Made by a program: the position numbers and the translations under genes. 16,383 nt of DNA from Bacillota bacterium (lineage in GTDB: Bacteria > Bacillota > Clostridia > DSM-8532), in the NCBI GenBank assembly GCA_023410885.1, contig JAEYPI010000045.1, positions 1 through 16,383 on the forward strand, given 5' to 3'. Positions 1 through 6,427 of this stretch are shown here, one piece after another. The notes beneath the pieces were generated by a model. That model saw only the letters and a list, made by a program, of their open reading frames with translations, ran no database searches and was not told the DNA's origin. Numbering within the stretch: the stretch's first letter is position 1; the number at the start of each line of letters is the position of its first letter.

Positions 1-43
1 ATGTCATATATAGAAAGTCTATAGTCAGCAATCGATTGTCAAG

Positions 44-82
44 AGATCAGTCAATCATTCTAAAAAATGAATTGACTGATCT
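44..82. repeat. 12-bp perfect inverted repeat with 15-nt loop
   Basis: Arms AGATCAGTCAAT (44-55) and ATTGACTGATCT (71-82) are exact reverse complements. A 10-bp palindrome CAATCGATTG lies just before them at 29-38. Nothing else is recognisable in bases 1-131. No strong U-tract follows the stem directly, so it is not a clear terminator. It could be part of the leader or operator of a gene left of the window, or a stem in the 3' region of one. Function unknown. Confidence 0.4.
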
Positions 83-131
83 TTATAAAACCTATTTTTT
101 CAGACTCCATACCAAGCGTAAAAAGGAATAT

Positions 132-162
132 AAAAGCCGCATAATGAGATTATGCGGCTTTT
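132..162 (-). terminator. Terminator hairpin after the CBS-pair gene, possibly bidirectional
   Basis: A 14-bp perfect stem, AAAAGCCGCATAAT (132-145) with ATTATGCGGCTTTT (149-162), closes on a 3-nt loop. The A/T ends give a short U-tract in either direction. It lies about 65 nt beyond the stop of the leftward CBS-domain gene and could also end a rightward transcript entering from the left edge. Confidence 0.75.
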
Positions 163-226
163 CAACCTTTTACAGATTGTGCAGCTGTCAATCCCTTTTT
201 AGAGTAATCATCTATTCCTGATTTGA

Positions 227-658
227 TTACATCCCTTGGGGATTGGCAGGCCTAGAGATTTCAGAAAGGGCCGAAGAAGCTTCCATGTTGAACCGGTTGT
301 CGGCTGCTACATCCCCTAAGGCCAGCATTCCGACAATCATGTTGTCCTCAACTACAGGTACTCTACGAATCTGATTCTGTGCCATCATTTTGGTTATGTC
401 GTTAACATCCATATCCGGAGAGGCAGTAGTTACCTGGCCTGTCATAACATCTTTGACAGGTGTATCCTTAGGGTTTTTCCCATGGGCAATATTGCGAACA
501 ATAATATCGCGATCGGTGACAATGCCAACAACACCTGACTTATCGCAGACAGGTATGGAACCCACATTGTGCTTCTGCATCATCTGTGCAGCTTCAACTA
601 CTGTGGAATCCGGATTGATATAGGCAACATTCTTAGTCATAATATCCTTAACTTTCAT
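227..658 (-). CDS. Stand-alone tandem CBS-domain protein
   Basis: A 143-aa cytoplasmic protein made almost wholly of two CBS domains, about residues 7-59 and 68-120. Each opens with the typical D[IV]MT motif (KDIMTKNV, KDVMTGQV), and the first contains the GIVTDRDI strand-helix. CBS pairs (Bateman modules) bind adenine nucleotides such as AMP, ATP or SAM in other proteins. No catalytic domain is attached, so this resembles small YhcV/CBSX-like sensors whose partner is unknown. The start is well supported: AGGAGG lies 8 nt or so before the ATG. The gene appears to be a single transcription unit, with a terminator after the stop and another upstream of it that ends the nspC transcript. Ligand and target cannot be told from sequence. 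Confidence 0.9.
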   Translation of the reverse strand: MKVKDIMTKNVAYINPDSTVVEAAQMMQKHNVGSIPVCDKSGVVGIVTDRDIIVRNIAHGKNPKDTPVKDVMTGQVTTASPDMDVNDITKMMAQNQIRRVPVVEDNMIVGMLALGDVAADNRFNMEASSALSEISRPANPQGM

Positions 659-704
659 TTTTTATATCCTCCTAGGTCATATTTCAAACCTAGTCTTTGT
701 AGAA

Positions 705-752
705 GTCGATAAATTAAACAAAGAAATTTATTCAAAAAATTGATTTATCGAC
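705..752. repeat. 10-bp inverted repeat upstream of the CBS-pair gene
   Basis: GTCGATAAAT (705-714) and ATTTATCGAC (743-752) are perfect reverse complements separated by 28 AT-rich nt. They sit 47-94 nt upstream of the CBS-pair ATG, where its promoter is expected, so they could be an operator or a leader stem. I could not pick a convincing -35/-10 pair here. A shorter repeat, CTAGGT/ACCTAG (672-677, 688-693), overlaps the ribosome-binding site. Confidence 0.35.
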
Positions 753-784
753 GAGTATTCTTTCTGCAGAAAAAAGTAAGGACG

Positions 785-815
785 CAAAAAACACCCGGTG
801 TAAACCAGGTGTTTC
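785..815 (-). terminator. Terminator of the carboxynorspermidine operon
   Basis: Read leftward, AAACACCTGGT (814-804) pairs with ACCGGGTGTTT (799-789) around a 4-nt loop. The one non-Watson-Crick pair is a U-G wobble. The stem runs into six Us. It lies 65 nt after the nspC stop, so it is a good intrinsic terminator for the two-gene polyamine operon. Confidence 0.85.
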
Positions 816-879
816 ATTTCATCCAAGGGTTTAAATGCGATTACAATATCAAAAAATGGCCTTAGATAAGGCCCTTAAA

Positions 880-2022
880 TCAGGACAAGCGGGATGCATA
901 ATCCTCAAAGCCGAATTTTCTGATGACCTCAAGGCCTTCCTTTTCTCTAAAAACGGCAATGGAAGGTAGGTTGACACCATTAAACATATTATTCTTAACC
1001 ATGGTATAATGGGCCATATCACAGAAAACAAGCTTATCACCCGGCTTTAGAGGCTCCTTGAAGGAATAGTCTCCAATAACATCCCCTGCAAGACAGGTTA
1101 ACCCTCCCAGCCTGTATGTATAAGGGAGTTCATCAGGCTTGCCTGCACCGATGATATTGGGCCTGTAGGGCATCTCCAGCACATCGGGCATATGGCACGC
1201 TGCAGAGGTATCTAAAATGGCAAGCTCCATCCCATTCCTTACAATGTCAAGAACCTTGGCTACCAAATACCCCGTATTTAGTGCTATGGCCTCACCTGGC
1301 TCGAGATAGACATCAACCCCATATTTTTCTTTAAAGAACAAAATGGAGCGAATAAGGGTTTCAATATCATAATCTGGACGGGTGATATGATGGCCTCCGC
1401 CCATATTGAGCCACTTCATCTTTTTAATATATTGTCCGAACTTTTCGTCCACCACTTTGATAGTTCGTTCAAGGGTATCCGAGTTTTGTTCGCACAGGGT
1501 ATGGAAATGAAGCCCATCTATACCTTCCAGCTCTTCCGGTCTGAAATTGGACAAGGTAACACCAAGCCTTGAATTATGATAGCAGGGATTATAGATAGGG
1601 GTCTCAATTTCAGAATATTCAGGATTAATGCGAATCCCACATTCAATTTTTTTGGTTTTCACACTCTTGGCCTTGTCTTTAAACCGGTTCCATTGGTCGA
1701 AGGAATTAAACACAATATGGTCACAATAGGTCAGGATTTCATCAAAGTCCTCATCCACATAGGCCGGGGCATAAATATGAACTTCCTTGCCCATTTTCTC
1801 ATAGCCCAATCTGGCCTCAAACAAGGAGCTTGAGGTAATCCCTTTTAAGTATTGCCCCACCAATGGAAATACCGAAAACATCGAGAACCCCTTTAACGCA
1901 AGAAGGATGCTGCATCCGGTTCGTTGTTGAACTGAATTCAGCAGTTTAAGGTTCTTTTCTAGAAGTCGCTCATCTACAACATAGCATGGTGTGGGACATG
2001 TATTAAAATCTAAGTTCATCAT
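880..2022 (-). CDS. nspC: Carboxynorspermidine/carboxyspermidine decarboxylase
   Basis: A 380-aa PLP-dependent enzyme of the alanine-racemase-fold (fold type III) decarboxylase group. It removes CO2 from carboxyspermidine or carboxynorspermidine to give spermidine or norspermidine, the last step of the aspartate-semialdehyde polyamine route. Visible marks are the PLP lysine in LALKGF (K44), HFHTLCEQ around 172-179, the glycine-rich GGGHH stretch, EPGEA, and the C-terminal AGDVIGDY segment that contributes cysteine/aspartate to the active site of this family. Length fits NspC. The gene follows the carboxynorspermidine synthase gene by 6 nt, so the two are co-transcribed. The start has two consecutive ATGs; the GAGG site is better spaced for the second (2019), so the mature start may be one codon later. 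Whether the product is spermidine or norspermidine depends on the diamine available in the cell. Confidence 0.93.
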   Translation of the reverse strand: MMNLDFNTCPTPCYVVDERLLEKNLKLLNSVQQRTGCSILLALKGFSMFSVFPLVGQYLKGITSSSLFEARLGYEKMGKEVHIYAPAYVDEDFDEILTYCDHIVFNSFDQWNRFKDKAKSVKTKKIECGIRINPEYSEIETPIYNPCYHNSRLGVTLSNFRPEELEGIDGLHFHTLCEQNSDTLERTIKVVDEKFGQYIKKMKWLNMGGGHHITRPDYDIETLIRSILFFKEKYGVDVYLEPGEAIALNTGYLVAKVLDIVRNGMELAILDTSAACHMPDVLEMPYRPNIIGAGKPDELPYTYRLGGLTCLAGDVIGDYSFKEPLKPGDKLVFCDMAHYTMVKNNMFNGVNLPSIAVFREKEGLEVIRKFGFEDYASRLS

Positions 2023-2028
2023 TATACC

Positions 2029-3228
2029 TCAATCAAGAAGAGTGGGTGAAAAGCTTTCCTGCCACGGTAATCCGTACTTATTCAAAGCATCCATGAACGG
2101 ATCCGGATCAAATTCTTCCACATTGTAAACGCCGGGCTTTTTCCAAATACCCTTCATAATAAGCATGGCACCAATCATGGCGGGAACACCTGTTGTATAG
2201 GAAATCGCTTGTGAACCCACCTCGGCATAGCATTCCTCATGAACGCACACATTGTAGACATAGTAGGTTCTGGGCTTTCCGTCCTTGGTTCCCTGGATAA
2301 TACAGCCAATATTGGTCTTACCCTTTGTCCTTGGCCCTAATGATGCGGGATCAGGTAGAACAGCCTTTAAGAATTGTATGGGCTGTATCATCTTACCCTC
2401 AAATTCAATGGGCTCAATGGAAGTCATACCAACATTCTGAAGCACTTTCAAATGATTGAGATAATTATCTGAGAACGTCATCCAGAACCTTATTTTCTCA
2501 ACACCCTTAATATTGACAGCCAGGGACTCCAATTCCTCATGGTATAAAAGGTAAATATTCTTTGGCCCTATTTCAGGAAAATCATAGGTTCTTTTTACTG
2601 AAAGAGGATCTGTTTCAACCCACTGGCCTTTTTCAAAATATCTGCCCTTGGCGGTTATCTCACGAATATTAATCTCCGGGTTAAAATTGGTTGCAAAGGG
2701 ATACCCGTGATCTCCCGCATTAGCATCCAGAATATCGATGGTATGGATCTCATCAAAGTAATGCTTTTTGGCATAGGCGCAGAAAACGCCTGTAACACCG
2801 GGATCAAAGCCGCTTCCCAGCAGACCCGTAATACCAGCCTTTTCGAACTTCTCTCTGTAAGCCCATTGCCACTTGTATTCAAATTTAGGTGTTTCCGGAG
2901 GCTCATAATTGGCCGTATCCACATAATGAACACCCGTAGCCAGGCAGGCATCCATAATGGTCAAATCCTGATAAGGCAGCGCCACATTTATTACCACATC
3001 GGGTTTGAACTTATTAATCAGATCAATGACCTGATTTGTATCGTCAGCATCAAGCTTGGCCGTTTGGATTTTGGTACGCCCACCGTCCAGCTTACGTTTT
3101 AAAGCGTCACATTTCTCTACCGTCCTGCTTGCTATGCAAATTTCCTCAAAAACATCCGGGTTCTGGCAGCACTTGTGAACAACCACACTTGCTACGCCAC
3201 CGGCACCAATAATCAAAGCTTTTCCCAT
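2029..3228 (-). CDS. Carboxynorspermidine synthase (saccharopine dehydrogenase-like)
   Basis: A 399-aa NAD(P)-dependent reductase of the saccharopine dehydrogenase family. It condenses L-aspartate beta-semialdehyde with putrescine or diaminopropane and reduces the Schiff base to carboxyspermidine or carboxynorspermidine (CANSDH, EC 1.5.1.43 type). The N-terminal Rossmann motif GAGGVAS is at residues 8-14. The middle has INVALPYQDL and GSGFDPGVTGVF (about 138-149), typical of this subfamily rather than of lysine-pathway enzymes. The immediately following nspC makes the assignment firm. Start choice: an in-frame TTG lies 9 nt upstream at 3237, but GAGGGG (3238-3243) sits directly against it, whereas it is 9 nt from the ATG at 3228; the ATG is therefore chosen. 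A sigma-A promoter is about 40 nt upstream. Cytoplasmic. Confidence 0.93.
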   Translation of the reverse strand: MGKALIIGAGGVASVVVHKCCQNPDVFEEICIASRTVEKCDALKRKLDGGRTKIQTAKLDADDTNQVIDLINKFKPDVVINVALPYQDLTIMDACLATGVHYVDTANYEPPETPKFEYKWQWAYREKFEKAGITGLLGSGFDPGVTGVFCAYAKKHYFDEIHTIDILDANAGDHGYPFATNFNPEINIREITAKGRYFEKGQWVETDPLSVKRTYDFPEIGPKNIYLLYHEELESLAVNIKGVEKIRFWMTFSDNYLNHLKVLQNVGMTSIEPIEFEGKMIQPIQFLKAVLPDPASLGPRTKGKTNIGCIIQGTKDGKPRTYYVYNVCVHEECYAEVGSQAISYTTGVPAMIGAMLIMKGIWKKPGVYNVEEFDPDPFMDALNKYGLPWQESFSPTLLD

Positions 3229-3273
3229 TATCAACAACCCCTCAATTTAATATTTTGTAAGTTTAATAGAACG

Positions 3274-3302
3274 ATTATACAGAAAACATATTTATTTATC
3301 AA
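3274..3302 (-). promoter_or_regulatory. Sigma-A promoter of the carboxynorspermidine operon
   Basis: Read leftward: -35 TTGATA (3302-3297), 17-nt spacer, -10 TATAAT (3279-3274). The -10 is a perfect match and the -35 matches five of six positions. Transcription would start near 3267, giving a leader of about 38 nt before the ATG at 3228. An imperfect dyad GTGAA-AGCC-TTCAC (3344-3357) lies about 40 nt upstream of the -35 and may or may not matter. Confidence 0.78.
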
Positions 3303-3372
3303 TACGGATGGGAAAACACATAACATAGGGCTACCCAAAGCTTGTGAAAGCCTTCACTAATAGGGAGTCTAA

Positions 3373-3406
3373 TGAAAAAAGTTCAGGTTTTGTTATTTAC
3401 CTGACC
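3373..3406 (-). terminator. Weak terminator downstream of the small ORF
   Basis: Read leftward, TCAGGT (3404-3399) pairs with ACCTGA (3388-3383) around a 10-nt loop, followed by AC and six Us (3380-3375). The stem is only 6 bp, so strength is uncertain. An 8-bp dyad, ACCCTCAT (3487-3480 leftward) with ATGAGGGT (3411-3404), touches the 5' arm and could stack on or modulate it. It lies between the small ORF and the polyamine-operon promoter, so it would separate the two transcripts. Confidence 0.5.
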
Positions 3407-3490
3407 CTCATGGGACTGAAATATATTATGATGATAATTGGCAAAACCCGCTATTCCAAACTAATCCATCAATCTATAAATGAGGGTTCT

Positions 3491-3598
3491 TCAACTTATT
3501 TTGTAATTCGCAGGAAACCTAAGTATGTCCAGCATCTCACCATATAGATTGAATTTCATAGAAAAATTGATATTCGGCCGTTGTGACAATTTTTGCAT
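3491..3598 (-). CDS. Candidate 35-residue small protein, function unknown
   Basis: An ATG at 3598 opens 35 codons ending in TGA at 3491. The evidence for translation is the ribosome-binding site: AGGAGG (3611-3606, inside AAAGGAGG) with a 7-nt spacer, as good as those of the known genes here. The peptide begins MQKLSQRPNINFS and ends RFPANYKIS; it has five Lys/Arg against two Asp/Glu, no cysteine, no signal peptide and no membrane segment. It stands alone between the glycosylase (stop 159 nt upstream of its ATG) and the polyamine operon (own promoter), with a possible terminator downstream. I recognise no family. It may be a real small protein, a leader peptide or a chance ORF; no clear promoter was found in 3620-3720. 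Confidence 0.45.
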   Translation of the reverse strand: MQKLSQRPNINFSMKFNLYGEMLDILRFPANYKIS

Positions 3599-3756
3599 GG
3601 TAAAACCTCCTTTCACCTATAACACGAATGAAAGCCTTAAATAGTCACATGAGTTAAATAATTTATTCTATTTTTAATGAAGATTATTCGATCAGCCTTT
3701 TTATATTGGCGCTGAGAGCCTGACCCGAGGTGCTTATAAAGAGAGTTCCAGAGATT

Positions 3757-4359
3757 TCAGTCTTTAGATATTGCCCACAAATAGAGTGAGGCAATGGAAC
3801 CATAGGGAGAATATCTTCTTCTATACCTTTCAAACTGTTCCTTTGATAGTGACTTCAAGCCATACAGTTTCATCATTCCGCGCTGAATGGCCAGATCACC
3901 CCAGCTCACCACATCCGGACGCTCCATTGAAAATATCATCAACATTTCAGCCGTCCAGACACCTATTCCGTTAAGGGAGGATAAGCGTTTGATAATCTCG
4001 CTGTCAGGCAGCTTGCTAAACTCGGATAAATTTAGCTTACCTTGTGCCACAAGATCTCCAATACCTTTGATATAGCCTGCTTTACGTGTAGACAAGCCGC
4101 ATTTTTGTATTTCCTCTATAGTAGCTGAGGTAATAGTCTCAGGCGTAATCTCCCCCAGGCACTCTTTCATTCTGTTCCAGACAGTTACTGCGGCTTTGGA
4201 GGAAATTTGCTGACCCACTATGCTATTGATGAGAGCTGTGAAGAGGTCGGGAATCACCTCGCGCTCAATCATTCCTATCCGGTCGATGGCAAGGGCAAGC
4301 TTTTTATCCTTTTTCTTTAAGTAATCCAGCTCTTTATGGCCGTATTTAAAAATTTCCAT
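3757..4359 (-). CDS. DNA-3-methyladenine glycosylase II-like (AlkA/HhH-GPD)
   Basis: A 200-aa base-excision repair glycosylase of the HhH-GPD superfamily, expected to remove alkylated bases. The N-terminal part carries LINSIVGQQIS, typical of AlkA-like proteins. The helix-hairpin-helix LNGIGVWTA is at about 129-137 and the catalytic aspartate is in SWGDLAIQRG (D155). There is no four-cysteine iron-sulfur cluster, which argues against endonuclease III or MutY. At 200 aa it is shorter than E. coli AlkA because it lacks that enzyme's N-terminal domain. Start: an upstream ATG at 4416 would give 219 aa but has no ribosome-binding site; the ATG at 4359 has GGGG 6 nt before it and begins MEIFKYG, as related clostridial proteins do as far as I recall. 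Two copies of TGATAGAAT (extended -10-like) lie upstream at about 4388-4396 and 4423-4431. No obvious terminator follows the gene. Confidence 0.9.
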   Translation of the reverse strand: MEIFKYGHKELDYLKKKDKKLALAIDRIGMIEREVIPDLFTALINSIVGQQISSKAAVTVWNRMKECLGEITPETITSATIEEIQKCGLSTRKAGYIKGIGDLVAQGKLNLSEFSKLPDSEIIKRLSSLNGIGVWTAEMLMIFSMERPDVVSWGDLAIQRGMMKLYGLKSLSKEQFERYRRRYSPYGSIASLYLWAISKD

Positions 4360-4470
4360 AAGCGTCCCCGCAAAGTAATAATGTAATATTCTATCATATT
4401 CTTGATTGATCGCCATAGGGTAATTCTATCAGTTCATACTTATCTGCACCTCTGAACCTTGCTAGCACAT

Positions 4471-4511
4471 AAAAAGCCAACCGGATAGTACTTTTTATCC
4501 AGTCGGCTTCT
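4471..4511 (-). terminator. Terminator of the amtB-glnK operon
   Basis: Read leftward, AAGCCGACTGGATA (4509-4496) pairs with TATCCGGTTGGCTT (4487-4474). Two G-U wobbles are valid only in the leftward RNA, so the hairpin belongs to this strand. It ends in a run of Us (4475-4471). It begins 30 nt after the glnK stop. Confidence 0.88.
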
Positions 4512-4538
4512 TATCTTACTAACGACCTTTAAGTAAGG

Positions 4539-4877
4539 TCAGATGGCCTCATCATTGGTTTCGCCCGTTCTGATGCGCACAACTTCCTCCACGTTGAAAA
4601 CGAAAATTTTTCCGTCACCCACCTCGCCTATGCGCGCAACATCTATAATTGCTTTTTTTATGGTTTCTACTGCCGAATCTTTTACTACAATATCCAGCAT
4701 GACTTTAGGAATTAAATCCAGTCTGTATTTTTCACCTCTCCATTGATGGATGACACCCTTTTGAGTGCCATGGCCTTCAATTTCGGTTATCATGATTCCG
4801 TTATAACCAACCTTTTGAAGAGCGTTTAGAACATCTTGGAGCTTTTCCGGCCTTATCACTGCTTTAATCTGTTTCAT
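4539..4877 (-). CDS. glnK: Nitrogen regulatory protein P-II (GlnK type)
   Basis: A 112-aa P-II signal protein of standard length. As a trimer, P-II proteins bind ATP/ADP and 2-oxoglutarate and, when linked to amtB, plug the ammonium channel when nitrogen is plentiful. The T-loop spans about 37-55. The nucleotide-binding Q39-K40-G41, the B-loop GEVGDGKIFV (84-93) and the C-loop arginines R101 and R103 are present. Tyr51, the uridylylated residue in enteric P-II, is present, but position 46 is Trp instead of the usual Tyr (HQWRGEKY), so the standard P-II signature is altered. Whether it is covalently modified is unknown. Its ATG overlaps the amtB stop by 4 nt (ATGA), with AGGAGG 10 nt upstream. 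It is the last gene before a strong terminator. Confidence 0.95.
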   Translation of the reverse strand: MKQIKAVIRPEKLQDVLNALQKVGYNGIMITEIEGHGTQKGVIHQWRGEKYRLDLIPKVMLDIVVKDSAVETIKKAIIDVARIGEVGDGKIFVFNVEEVVRIRTGETNDEAI

Positions 4878-6238
4878 GCTATTCTATCCTCCTTTTTCGC
4901 TTCTTTCTTTTCAAGGTCAACCGCAACATGATCAACCGCGTATATGGGCTTGTGGGTTACGAATTCAGGATAGGCTGTATTGCCATGCTCAAATAGGTCT
5001 AAGCCTAGTATTTCTTCATTTAAGGGAACTCGGATACCAATGGTCTTCTTTAACAATACCCATACCAACAGTGATACTGGGAAAACAAACGCCGCAGTAG
5101 CAAGAATTCCTATAAGCTGATTGCCCAAAAGCGTAAAGCCGCCACCAAAGAACAGGCCATTTCCCGTAGCCACGCCTGCGATACCATCCTCAGCAAACAA
5201 GCCTATGGCAAGAGTACCAAATACACCATTTACAAGATGAACCGGCAGAACCCCAACCGGATCATCTATTTTTACTTTGTCAAAGAAAATAACGGCTAAA
5301 ACCACAATAATACCTGCAATGGCACCAATGATCATTGAGCTTCCGACACTTACATAGGCACAGGGCCCCGTGATGGCAACAAGACCCGCCAGGCAGCCAT
5401 TGATGCTCATACCAAGATCAGGCTTTCCGATAAGAAGCCAGGAGGTAGCGGTTGCAGTTAGTAAGGCTACAATTGCCGCAGTATTCGTGGTAACAAGTAT
5501 ATGGGATATAGCGAATGGGTCGGCTGCCATGGTTGAGCCGGGATTAAACCCGAACCAGCCGAACCATAGAACAAAGACGCCAATAGTTGCAGCCATCAGG
5601 TTATGCCCCGGTATAGGCTGAATCTTGCCCTCTTTTGTATATTTCCCAAACCTTGGGCCCAGAACCAAGATTCCGGCCAGCGCCGCCCAGCCTCCAATGG
5701 AGTGTACCACGGTGTCGCCTGCAAAATCTAAGAAGCCCAACTGGGATAACCAACCTCCTCCCCATATCCAGTGCCCGACAACAGGATAAACAAACATTGT
5801 CAGGATAAAGGAGAACACAATAAAGGATATGTATTTAATTCTTTCTGCCACTGCACCTGAAACAATAGTCGCTGCGGTTCCACAGAATACCAGTTGGAAA
5901 AAGAACTTGGCCCAAAGGGGGATACCCGTCCAGCTTAATGCGCTATATACCCCTTGATAAGCGTCACCTATTGCGGGAGAATTGTCCGCGCCACCAACAA
6001 AGAACAATCCTTCCAAGCCTACAAACGGATTTCCATTACCAAACATAAGTCCAAAACCAACCAGAAGATAACCAAGGGATGAAACTGCAAAAACAATAAA
6101 GTTTTTTGACAAAATGTTGACTGTGTTTTTCGCTCTTGCAAATCCGCTTTCCAGTAAGGCAAAGCCGAGATTCATAAAGAACACCAGCATTGCTGCAAGA
6201 ATGACCCATAAAGTATCCAGAATTACTTTTGTTTCCAT
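4874..6238 (-). CDS. amtB: Ammonium transporter AmtB
   Basis: A 454-aa integral membrane protein of the Amt/Mep/Rh family, predicted as a trimer of 11-helix subunits conducting ammonium. The twin pore histidines are H179 (VVHSIGGWAAL) and H334 (LPVHLVNGVFG). The early FMNLGFALLESGFARAKN segment and the C-terminal GIRVPLNEEILGLD motif, which contacts GlnK, are intact. There is no clear cleavable signal peptide. A charged tail of about 20 residues rich in Lys/Glu follows the conserved part. AGGAGG is 6 nt before the ATG. It is translationally coupled to glnK by a 4-nt overlap. Upstream lie two tandem hairpins, a promoter and an 18-bp palindrome, so expression is probably controlled both at initiation and in the leader. 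Confidence 0.97.
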   Translation of the reverse strand: METKVILDTLWVILAAMLVFFMNLGFALLESGFARAKNTVNILSKNFIVFAVSSLGYLLVGFGLMFGNGNPFVGLEGLFFVGGADNSPAIGDAYQGVYSALSWTGIPLWAKFFFQLVFCGTAATIVSGAVAERIKYISFIVFSFILTMFVYPVVGHWIWGGGWLSQLGFLDFAGDTVVHSIGGWAALAGILVLGPRFGKYTKEGKIQPIPGHNLMAATIGVFVLWFGWFGFNPGSTMAADPFAISHILVTTNTAAIVALLTATATSWLLIGKPDLGMSINGCLAGLVAITGPCAYVSVGSSMIIGAIAGIIVVLAVIFFDKVKIDDPVGVLPVHLVNGVFGTLAIGLFAEDGIAGVATGNGLFFGGGFTLLGNQLIGILATAAFVFPVSLLVWVLLKKTIGIRVPLNEEILGLDLFEHGNTAYPEFVTHKPIYAVDHVAVDLEKKEAKKEDRIA

Positions 6239-6276
6239 ATAGTGCCTCCTGTCAAAAATATATTTTTAAATATAGA

Positions 6277-6316
6277 AAAGGCGTCAATAGCCCGTTTAGG
6301 TACCATTAACGCCTTT
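6277..6316 (-). promoter_or_regulatory. amtB leader hairpin B (promoter-distal)
   Basis: Read leftward, AAAGGCGTTAAT (6316-6305) pairs with ATTGACGCCTTT (6288-6277). The single wobble is valid only in the leftward RNA. Pairing can continue into the loop with one bulged A (GGU-A-CC against GGGCU). The stem ends in four Us and a C, like a weak terminator. It lies 32-39 nt before the amtB start. It shares length, ends and wobble position with hairpin A. Confidence 0.65.
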
Positions 6317-6325
6317 GCTAACGAA

Positions 6326-6364
6326 AAAGGTGCTGTCCAACCGAATGGTTACGACAACACCTTT
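6326..6364 (-). promoter_or_regulatory. amtB leader hairpin A (promoter-proximal)
   Basis: Read leftward, AAAGGTGTTGTC (6364-6353) pairs with GACAGCACCTTT (6337-6326) over 12 positions, with one U-G wobble that exists only in this strand's RNA. After a one-base bulge, UAACC/GGUUG pair around a 4-nt loop. It ends in five Us. The predicted transcript start (about 6369) puts this hairpin at the very 5' end of the mRNA. A 9-nt linker separates it from hairpin B. Confidence 0.65.
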
Positions 6365-6375
6365 GTTATGTTATT

Positions 6376-6404
6376 ATCATACCAGCAGCACAGAAAAAAA
6401 ACAA
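6376..6404 (-). promoter_or_regulatory. Promoter of amtB-glnK
   Basis: Read leftward: -35 TTGTTT (6404-6399), 17-nt spacer, -10 TATGAT (6381-6376) preceded by TGG, an extended -10. Transcription should start near 6369, giving a leader of about 130 nt that holds both hairpins. The -35 is only a partial match, which suits an activated promoter. Confidence 0.72.
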
Positions 6405-6409
6405 GGGGT

Positions 6410-6427
6410 TTGCAAAAATTTTTGCAA
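6410..6427. promoter_or_regulatory. 18-bp perfect palindrome next to the amtB -35 box; possible operator
   Basis: TTGCAAAAATTTTTGCAA (6410-6427) is a perfect palindrome starting 5 nt upstream of the -35 box and centred near -50. A third TTGCAA half-site occurs at 6444-6449. The position suits an activator site. It does not match the GlnR/TnrA or CodY consensus as I know them. It could also act on the divergent gdpD gene, whose -35 starts 65 nt away. Confidence 0.5.

Noticed and set aside
36..221. A 61-codon frame on the + strand near the left edge.
   Set aside because: It starts with TTG without a ribosome-binding site and runs through the inverted repeat and the perfect terminator hairpin.
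849..1040. Several frames of 60-130 codons opposite or out of phase with nspC, the synthase, livM and others.
   Set aside because: All overlap well-supported genes and lack ribosome-binding sites and recognisable domains.
3344..3357. GTGAA-AGCC-TTCAC dyad upstream of the polyamine promoter as an operator.
   Set aside because: Only 5 bp per arm and no second copy nearby; too weak to list as a feature.
3695..3740. GGCGCTGAGAGCCTGACCC on the + strand resembles the CTGAGA...ACC part of a TPP riboswitch.
   Set aside because: The other conserved TPP segments (the CCTGATCTGG..AATGCCAGCG part and the opening GGGGTGC) are missing, and no rightward gene follows.
6277..6364. Reading the amtB leader hairpins as a standard ANTAR antiterminator target.
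   Set aside because: The loops I can draw are 4-5 nt and lack the A1/G4 hexaloop pattern, so the element cannot be assigned to that class.
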